A stretch of DNA of 64,000 nucleotides from Coffea arabica (lineage: Eukaryota; Streptophyta; Magnoliopsida; Gentianales; Rubiaceae). A program made the translations under genes and the position numbers. Positions 56,747 through 64,000 of this stretch are shown piece after piece. The first letter of the stretch is position 1. Every line of letters starts with the position of its first letter. The DNA is taken from positions 1,488,001-1,552,000 of the forward strand of contig NC_092310.1 of NCBI RefSeq assembly GCF_036785885.1. Direction: 5' to 3'. The notes under the pieces are model-generated. The model was not told where the DNA came from and searched no databases. It worked only from the letters and a program-made list of their open reading frames with translations.

Positions 56747-56753
56747 ATTTATA
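56747..56753 (-). promoter_or_regulatory. Probable TATA box of the methyltransferase gene
   Basis: On the minus strand CGCCTATAAATTCTCC, about 145 bp upstream of the ATG at 56604, implying a 5' UTR of about 110 nt. Confidence 0.5.
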
Positions 56754-57395
56754 GGCGGGTGGACATTATTGGCATAGCAAGTAACAAGTGAGTAGCTTCC
56801 ACATCTCCTATGATGAAGATGGATTGGATTTGCATGGCGATGGATGGATAGATTCCTGCAGTTGGCAGTTTCACATGGCCATATAGAGTATAGACTTGAT
56901 TTTGATGGATTATTATTCTCCTTCTCCAATTATTTTGATGGCCAGGCAGACGGGGCCAGAAATTCCCGTTGAAATTGACATTGCCTGCAATATTATTGAG
57001 ACCCCACTTCGTTAGTGTATTTCCGATTGATTTGACCCAGAAATTAAAAAAATAATAAAATAAAGTTCCATAGCTCCATATTGTTAGACTGGAGACCCTT
57101 GATCCAACGTCACCCTCCAAAGTCTTTGACCATTTCTCGATTTCTGCATGTCATCCCAAGTCTTCGGACCCTCCAAAGCTTTTAACCTATCTAATAATTG
57201 ATTGCACTGGGTACCTATCTAATAATTTTTAATTTGGCCTGTGTTGTTATGATTCTCAGATTACAGACAAGGGGGAAAAAAATCTCATACGCCAATAATG
57301 AGGTAATGCAAGAGGAGAAAATGATTCTTTTTCCCATGATCCAATTTCCTGTTTTACATTTACACATGTTGATTTTTATTTTTTACTTTACACAC
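56754..57395. other. Upstream region of the methyltransferase gene
   Basis: No gene seen. The minus-strand ORFs 56588-56929 and 56749-57120 overlap the promoter and show no domain. Confidence 0.45.
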
Positions 57396-57406
57396 TAGTT
57401 GGGAGT

Positions 57407-57900
57407 AGAGTTACAAACGAGTCGAGCCGAGTCGAGTTTTGAGCTAATCGAGCCGAATCTCGACTAAATTTTATCAAATTCGAGCTCGACGAGCCAGTAA
57501 TTTTCAAGCTCGAGCTCGACTCGAATCAAGTCGAGCCGAGCTCGAGCTCGAACTCGAACTCGAAAAAAATAAAAAATAATTATTTTATTTTTAAAAAAAT
57601 AAATAAAATAATATTTTTTTCTTAATAAATAATAAAATATTAAAGATATATACGTAATTTTACTATGAAAATAAAAAATAAAAAAATATATAATACACGT
57701 AATTTTATTATTAAATAAAAATAAAAATAAAAAATATATATATATACTCAAGCTCGCGAGCCGGACTTAATATTCTGAGCTCGAGTTCGAGCTCGAGTTT
57801 GACTCAAGCCGGCTCGAGCTCGATTAATATCGAGTTCGACTCGAGCTTGACTCGAGCCACTCGCGAGCGGCTTACGAGGGGCTCGATTCGTTTGCAGCCC
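57407..57900. mobile_element. Foldback element with GAGCTCGA-rich arms
   Basis: Arms made of CGAGCTCGAGCTCGA-type sequence flank an AT-rich core. The left end GTTACAAACGAGTCGAGCC pairs with the inverted right end GCTGCAAACGAATCGAGCC. TAGTTGGGAGT is repeated exactly at 57396-57406 and 57901-57911, an 11-bp match, longer than usual for one Mutator-type event. ORFs 57464-57751 and 57748-57990 are low-complexity products of this repeat. Confidence 0.82.
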
Positions 57901-57911
57901 TAGTTGGGAGT

Positions 57912-58194
57912 GTAATCTTGTCAGACAGTACAAATTATCTCCGCCTCCCAGATCAAATCTTGATTGAGCTTTCTGTTCAGATTTCCACACAAAAAAAAAA
58001 ATTGCAGTAAAAAATGTCCATTTTTTCAGGACAACGTCTTTTCAAATTGAATAAAGTGTATAAATTTGTCAAGATATACAATTTAGAAAAACGCTACTCT
58101 GGTTATTTATCAAGTAAATATAACCTATGTGCATTAAATATACTTCGTTCATGCACGATTAATGCACGGAGTTAAATCTAATATTGCGGGGTTT
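57912..58194. other. Spacer
   Basis: Nothing recognised. Confidence 0.4.
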
Positions 58195-59755
58195 GGTTTT
58201 ACCTTCCACTTTTCCTGAGATGTGGCGAGTAACATGTCCCACTTTGCAATTTGATCCTTGATTGACAACCACTTTTCCCTATGTCCTAGGGATAAGGTAA
58301 CCACCTTCCTAAAATTCAGGGTGTATGTTGGAAGACTTATCTTAGTCCCCCTATCGGCACAATTCATCGGGGTTTCGCTTGAACCCTTATCACTTTTCAG
58401 GTTGGTTACTATACTATCGACCCTTCCTCACTTTATCGACTTTTCCTTCCATAGCTCTCCCTCTTTTTTACCTTACGCTAATGAGTTATTAATACAGATA
58501 ACTTTTTTATACACTATCAGTATATAGTTTTTACACTGTCAGAATATAATTTTTTTTACACTAATAAATTTATATCATGCCACATAACAAATATTTAAAT
58601 TTAAAATTCAAATCATGCATATGTGACATATATTCAAAACTGCTAGTGTAAAAAAAAAATCACTACATTGATAGTATATAAAAAGTTAATCTTAAATCTA
58701 TTGTATACCGGTGATACACGTTACACAAAAATGTCAGCAAATGATTCATTAATCGCCTCATTTGTAAATGGTACATTTGTATTTATGATTAAGACATTCA
58801 CTACCTTAATCATCTATAACTACTAAAACCAATTCATACTCCCCACCTCATTTCCTATTTTTGTGTTACTTTCTACCAAAAGTTCAGTGAACTTCAGCAT
58901 CGGAGTAAATCTAGGAACACCCCTAAATCTGCAGCCTCTTGCACGAGAAGATTGCTCAAATACTTCACTTGAGCTTGTATCGTTATTGATTATTACTGTT
59001 TGTCAGACTATTCAGAAAATTATGCAAATCTTTCACAAATTAAAGCACTTTAGATCTAGTTTATACTTAAAAATGGCGGAAGCAAGGAAAGGGAATGATT
59101 CATTGCCAAATCAGTGATCTTCTAGACTTTCACTAATGATTTGACATTTTGCGTTGACGTAACTGATTTCTTAACAGGTTAATCTAGGAGTCGAAATGCA
59201 TAACATCATAAGTATATTTGAATTGTACATAGCGTAAAATAAATAGAATAAATATGTAGTCATGGTAATTTCAATTTTTTTTCAAGATGTCTTGTGTATT
59301 AAGAGGTCAAATTTATGGTAACCAAGTTGTATCAAATTTGTATGCTTGGTTAGCTTAAAACCAGGTTATTTTTGGTTTTACCGATTAACTGTCAAATCGA
59401 CTTTTTGATCAGGTTTCTTGCACCCGATTTTCAACACAAACTTGGACTAGAGGACTGGCTGATTCCCAATCCAGTCGATCGAACGAGCTGATTCAATTCG
59501 AGTTTAAACATACAGGTTTTAGTTAGCTATCTAGTCTATATTTGTATGTACATAGTATAGGTTTATATACTTGAGATCTCTTTTTCCTTTAGAAACCCTC
59601 TTGCTTATATCAATGAATTATAGTTTCACTTGACCAAATGTTCTAATATTTATTTCAGTGCTTAGAAAATTTAGGTTAAACAAGTAAATAGCATTGGAAT
59701 ACCAATCTCTAGAAGATTGTGTGTTACTTAAGCAGCTAATATATCACTTGGCATT
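58195..59755 (+). repeat. Segmental duplication flanking the methyltransferase gene, right copy
   Basis: Counterpart of 53300-54842 at an offset of about 4.9 kb. The MITE of the left copy is absent here. 58461-59385 between the two matching blocks is largely unique AT-rich sequence. Confidence 0.85.
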
Positions 59756-61120
59756 TTTATATGCAGTGTAGAAGTTAATTATCTCTACATATGTAGCCTC
59801 TAAATTGTCAGGCTGGTTGCTTCAGCTAACTTGTCGGTTTATACTTCAATTTCCAAATAATTAGGATGCCATATACAGGTTGAAATATGGCCAGCCCTGC
59901 CTATTGTTAGTATACATAATTGTGGTACTACAGTTGGTGCAGATATGCTGTCTTAACAATTGGTGTGGCACCGAACCTGTATGTAGGGCCTTAGCAACGG
60001 ATTTGGGCAGTAACAGTCACTAGGATGACCGTTCCTGAGCAATTCTCTTACAAAATGCGATGAGGCGAAGAAGAAGCCACGTCTACCAGTTCTGTTGTTG
60101 AACCAAAAACGACATCGTTGCAACAAGTGGGTAGAATAAAAAAGTAAAAAATGTATTAAAGTCCTAACGGGATCCGTTTGGGGCAAATGGAATGATTCAA
60201 AATTCAAATATCAAATGAAAATTTTGAATCAACCGCATAAAACGAAAGGAAAAAGCAGGGAAAGCATGCATTCATTCTTATGTACACCAAAATAAGTCTT
60301 GCTATTTCTACGGATATTTGCCAAAAATAATTGAGAAATAAAAATGCAAACATTGAAGTGGGAGGAAAATTTTGGGGCACGTTTATGTGAAGAAGAAAGG
60401 GGGCGAAATCTGTTGAGAGGAAACCAAACTCGTGGGGCATTTTGAGTGAAGATTGAAGGACCAATTTATCTTTGCAGACATCTTTGGAAGCAAATGCAAC
60501 AATTGAATAAGGCTAAAAATTGTTAGGACAATTTCTCTACATCCTTTCCAGGGCAGGCAACAAAGTAGAAGGGAATAGAGGAAATAGATTTACAACAGCC
60601 TCCAGTTTTGTCAAACAACTAAATAACAGCAACTATGCCATCTGACATTAGTGAAACATAATGTCCCAATTTGACGAAGGTAATGTCACTGAACCATGTC
60701 GTGAACTACATCTAATGATTCGTCACCTAATGTATTTCTATAAACAGGCAAAAGAAACCAGTCTTAAATTCTGAATAGGAAGATGATAGGTAGCACAAAT
60801 TAGATATAGTAAGAACCAACCTGGGGGAGGTATGCACAAGAAACTCATGCATGCCAAGTGTTTGTAAATTTGACTCAGTAGATGAATTAAATGACTTGGA
60901 AAGTTTATAGGAATATAAAATAATAAGGAGAGTATGAAGGTAATCATTAATTACTTTTTTCATTCTTATTGTAGGATAGCAGTGATACCATACAATTTAG
61001 ATTGTATTACCGGCTGCAGATGGGCATTCTCATCATAGTAGACTGACAGATATAGAGATAAAAGATAAGCAAAGTGAGTTATTATAAATTGCACGAATGA
61101 AATAAGGAGTATAACAAAGA
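59756..61120. other. Gene-free stretch
   Basis: No gene recognised. 59985-60060 shows GGATGACCGTTCCTGAGCAA, a trace of the family-3 MITE. Minus-strand ORFs 59953-60464 and 60727-60963 have no domain. Confidence 0.4.
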
Positions 61121-61620
61121 TTCTTCCAGGATTACAAGATATCTGAGTGATTGTGGCTAGTTATACTTTTTGATAGCAAATATTTTTTTGAGATAAATTA
61201 CTTACAGTTGAGAAATACTCTCATATATCTCTAAAGAAGGATCCTTCCAAGATTATGAGATATTTGAGTGATTGTGGCTAGCTATACTTCTTGATATCAA
61301 ATATTTTTTAAGATAAACTACTGATAGTTAAGGATGCGGGACCTAAACGGTTGGCAGTAACAACTATTCAAAATGATATAATATTTTTTGAATAAGATGT
61401 AACTTTATATGAACTATTTGTAAAATTTAACAACAGAGACTAATTATTATACATGAGACCCACATGAACAGTGACACAGTATCACCCCTTGTTGTAAAGA
61501 TGTACAAGAAATTTACATAGAATTACAAAACGTTCAAAAAAATTACATTGTTCAAGGACAGTTGAACTGGCAACCGTCCTTGCCTTGCATCTGATAGTTG
61601 AGAAATACTCTCATGTATCT
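61121..61620. repeat. Tandem duplication of about 127 bp, later split by a MITE
   Basis: The phrase GAGTGATTGTGGCTAG with its surroundings occurs at about 61121-61247 and again from 61248. The second copy stops at CTGATAGTT and resumes after the MITE as GAGAAATACTCTCATGTAT. Confidence 0.8.
61330..61590. mobile_element. Small MITE, family 3, second copy
   Basis: 261 bp opening AAGGATGCGGGACC and closing CCGTCCTTGCCTTGCAT. CTGATAGTT is repeated exactly at 61321-61329 and 61591-61599. CGGTTGGCAG near the left end pairs with CTGGCAACCG near the right end. The first unit of the surrounding tandem repeat (CTTACAGTTGAGAAATAC, about 61190) shows the unoccupied version of the site. Confidence 0.82.
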
Positions 61621-62775
61621 CTAATTAAGTGGATTCTAACATGGTTTGGCATCTATATATGTAGAGAATCACATTTGAGTGGAAAACAATAATAAAAAAA
61701 GGAATAGTGGGTACAAGGGGGAGGGAGCTACACACTTTGTTAATTAAACATTGCTAGTTACTATTTCATGTTACAAATTTGGTACATATTCATGCAATAG
61801 CAATGAATTAATTAAAAAGAATTTCTTTTAAACTTGGTTAGTATAAGTGCAGATTGTAGATATATGTGTTATGCTATGTACATATTATTTTGCTGAACTT
61901 ACCTAGTGAAAGAAATTGGTTACAATTCAGTGTGCCTTGACATCATATTAGAGAAGTATTATTTTATGTGAATAAATCGTGTCAATGGATTCAAATTGTG
62001 ATAGAATTGTAAATTAGTAATCCACTAATGTAATGATGTTAAAATTAGGTCTATCCAAATGACAATAGAATGAAATTTTATAAAAGAATGGGAAGGAGAA
62101 GGAAGGGGGAAGGGGGAAGTCCACAAAATATTAAATAGTAACTGTTTTTACCTCATACTTATAACTTTGTGCCTTTGTAGAATAGCAGTATAATAAATGA
62201 AGTTCATTTCTTAAAATTAGATGTGTATGAGCATAGATAATAATTTGTATCTGTTAGGTCAAATAACATATTGTTCAGACTATCTTTTAATGTGAAAAAT
62301 GGTTATAAGTTATCTTAATTAGTGTGCATGTATAATTAGTGTGCATGTACATCTTGTTAAATAACTATTATATTCTATGATAGAACAGTGACAGTGGAGA
62401 AATATTTGATACAATCGTAAATGCACAATCAACTAGTATACTGATGTTAAATTGGGTCCCAGAGATTGATAATGGAACCTTTGTGGGAAAGAAATGCAAA
62501 CATTAATAAGCATTAGTGATTGTTTACTCTTGTTTATAAGTTGGAACCCCAGTCAACTGTAGATTGAATAATTAGATAGTTTTTAATTATGTCAGACTCA
62601 TAACATTCATATAGGTGTACAATTGGCGTTTGATTAGCTATGCCCTATATGTAATTGATAATCCTGTAAAATCTTTTTGCACAACCTGTATACTAAATGG
62701 GTCACATTGTGATACCTAACATACATGTGGTGATTTTCAGGAATTGGATTTGTGGAAATAAGCAAGTAGACAAAA
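61621..62775. other. Gene-free stretch
   Basis: AT-rich. GTGTGCATGTA is repeated at about 62323 and 62341, and AATCCACTAATG(T) / ATCAACTAGTATACTGATG phrases recur (62017, 62428). No gene. Confidence 0.4.
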
Positions 62776-62875
62776 GATGGTACTCCACAATTAGGAATGG
62801 AGTTTGACACAAAAGATAATGCCTATAAATTTTACAACAAAAATAGTTTTGTTGCGGGGACAATATAGCTGTCTT
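62776..62875 (+). pseudogene. FAR1/FRS-like N-terminal fragment
   Basis: About 30 codons read KDGTPQLGMEFDTKDNAYKF followed by YNKNSFVAG and a TAG. This resembles the start of the FAR1 DNA-binding domain (P.lGM.Fds.e.Ay.fYn.YA..vGF), a WRKY-GCM1 zinc-finger domain of transposase-derived transcription factors. In-frame stops lie just upstream (TAG at about 62768) and downstream, and no MULE-type transposase domain follows, so this is a fossil or an isolated exon. Confidence 0.5.
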
Positions 62876-64000
62876 TACAATCATCAAAGGTACTTGTTAT
62901 AGCTAATAAGCTGTTGTAAATGAATCTTTTTCACTCACAATATTTTTGCTGCGTTTTGTGAAAAGTTCAAACCTCTTTAGCAATTCCACCAAACTTACAC
63001 TCAAAAGCAAGCTATGTAGTCCCACTATTAGTCCAAGTAACCTATAATTGTAACTTGTTGAAGAAGATTTGAGTACCATTCCTATGCTTATACAGGTCCC
63101 TCCTTTGTTGTATTTAATTGACAGTGATTCATTTATTGTGTAGGTTGGTTTATTACTGTCGCTACTACCAAAAGACATAGGAATCGCATCCAACTAGCCA
63201 CAAGAAAAATGTTAGCATTGTAAAATCGCCCAATAATTTTTCATTCATACACTATAGTTTATTTCAATGAGTAGCATGTATATAAATACATGTATAATCT
63301 GGTTGAAATAATATACACCGTGTAACCGACCAAGTACGATGCATAGAAATTATTAAACATGCAGTTATTTGTCCACATGCATATTGCAACTAGTTATCGC
63401 AGCCACATGCATAATGCAATGGTATGCATATATTTGGAATGGTTATTGGTGCTTTAACTCAATTGTGCATCTCCTTGTAAGAAAATGTAATAAAAGAGAA
63501 AACGCGACCTCGAATACACTGGCTTAGGTCACATATTCAGAGGTTGCCTGTTGTCCTTTATTTTACTGCAACTTGCTTTGTTTTCACATTGCTTTCCAAC
63601 TCAATTCTAGCTCAGAATTTCGGTTGCACATACTCAAGATTCCTTAAGGAAGAGAAAATGAGCTTTATATCTTATCATTTCCACTTTTTGACTCTCCTTA
63701 CAACATATATGTAAGAATCATTGGGAAAAAAAAGAGAGAGTTAGTCTTTAGGGAGAATATTGATCAGATTTTAGTGAGAGAGCTTAGTTTCAGTCTTTTC
63801 TTATTCTCTCTAGCTTGGGATTTGCAAGAAAAATTTGAAGAATTCATTGTACCACTTCTTTTTGTTGAAGAAATAGAATATTTGGGAGCATGATTATCAC
63901 CTTGGCTAAGCTTTCTCTCTCTTTCTCTTTACTTGTGATTCAATATGTGTTTATGCAATGGAGCTATGGTCTTTCTTATTAAATATCACATTGAGTTGCT
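62876..64000. other. Right end of window, no gene recognised
   Basis: The minus-strand ORF 62903-63193 (96 codons) has no family I recognise. GCATATTGCAACTAG and GCATAATGCAATGG near 63375-63425 are a short imperfect repeat. A gene starting beyond 64000 cannot be excluded. Confidence 0.4.

Noticed and set aside
56588..57120. Two minus-strand ORFs upstream of the methyltransferase
   Set aside because: They overlap the TATA region and each other and show no domain. Probably chance.
57464..57990. ORFs with repeated R/E/L text
   Set aside because: Produced by the GAGCTCGA arms of the foldback element.
53300..59755. Reading the 1.5-kb direct repeats as LTRs of one retrotransposon
   Set aside because: No TG...CA ends, primer-binding site or pol between them. 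The interval holds an ordinary plant gene.
62903..63193. 96-codon minus-strand ORF
   Set aside because: No family recognised, no supporting splice or promoter signal. Kept only as a remark.

Overview
The window looks like nuclear DNA of a eudicot plant. It is AT-rich and gene-poor, has GT-AG introns, and carries F-box/FBD genes, a wall-polysaccharide methyltransferase gene and many small non-autonomous plant transposons. I cannot name the species.

Layout. At 2.6-3.2 kb (minus strand) lies an intact PRELI/MSF1-type mitochondrial lipid-transfer protein gene. From 5.9 to 15.3 kb the DNA is almost all repeats: a hAT-like foldback carrying a broken pararetrovirus coat-protein-like fragment, a Helitron-like element and a 1-kb foldback. 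From 15.6 to 47.2 kb lies a tandem F-box/FBD/LRR cluster on the plus strand with nine recognisable gene copies. Two still have long ORFs (30.4-32.1 and 45.0-46.7 kb) and seven are broken. At least two further copies of the shared 5' leader have no gene behind them. From 47.2 to 53.3 kb there is a solo LTR, an RNase H-like fossil and two foldback MITEs. From 53.3 to 59.8 kb a direct duplication (offset about 4.9 kb) brackets an intact DUF579 glucuronoxylan/arabinogalactan methyltransferase-like gene (minus strand). The last 4 kb has no clear gene apart from a short FAR1-like fragment with stops.

The three single genes and families have no evident functional link. The F-box copies would encode substrate receptors of SCF ubiquitin ligases. 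All share one architecture: exon 1 with F-box and LRRs, a short exon 2, and an FBD exon 3. They also share a duplicated 5' leader and 3' flank, so whole units of about 3 kb were duplicated.

The most informative signal is that the cluster works as a dated record of transposition. Foldback MITEs with exact 9-bp target duplications (Mutator-like), hAT-like elements with 8-bp duplications, solo LTRs with TG...CA ends and 5-bp duplications, and Helitron-like elements all sit inside duplicated units. In several cases the unoccupied site survives in a sister copy. In the 30.4-kb gene an indel at the first splice donor puts the spliced frame out, while retention of the 100-nt intron keeps it open.
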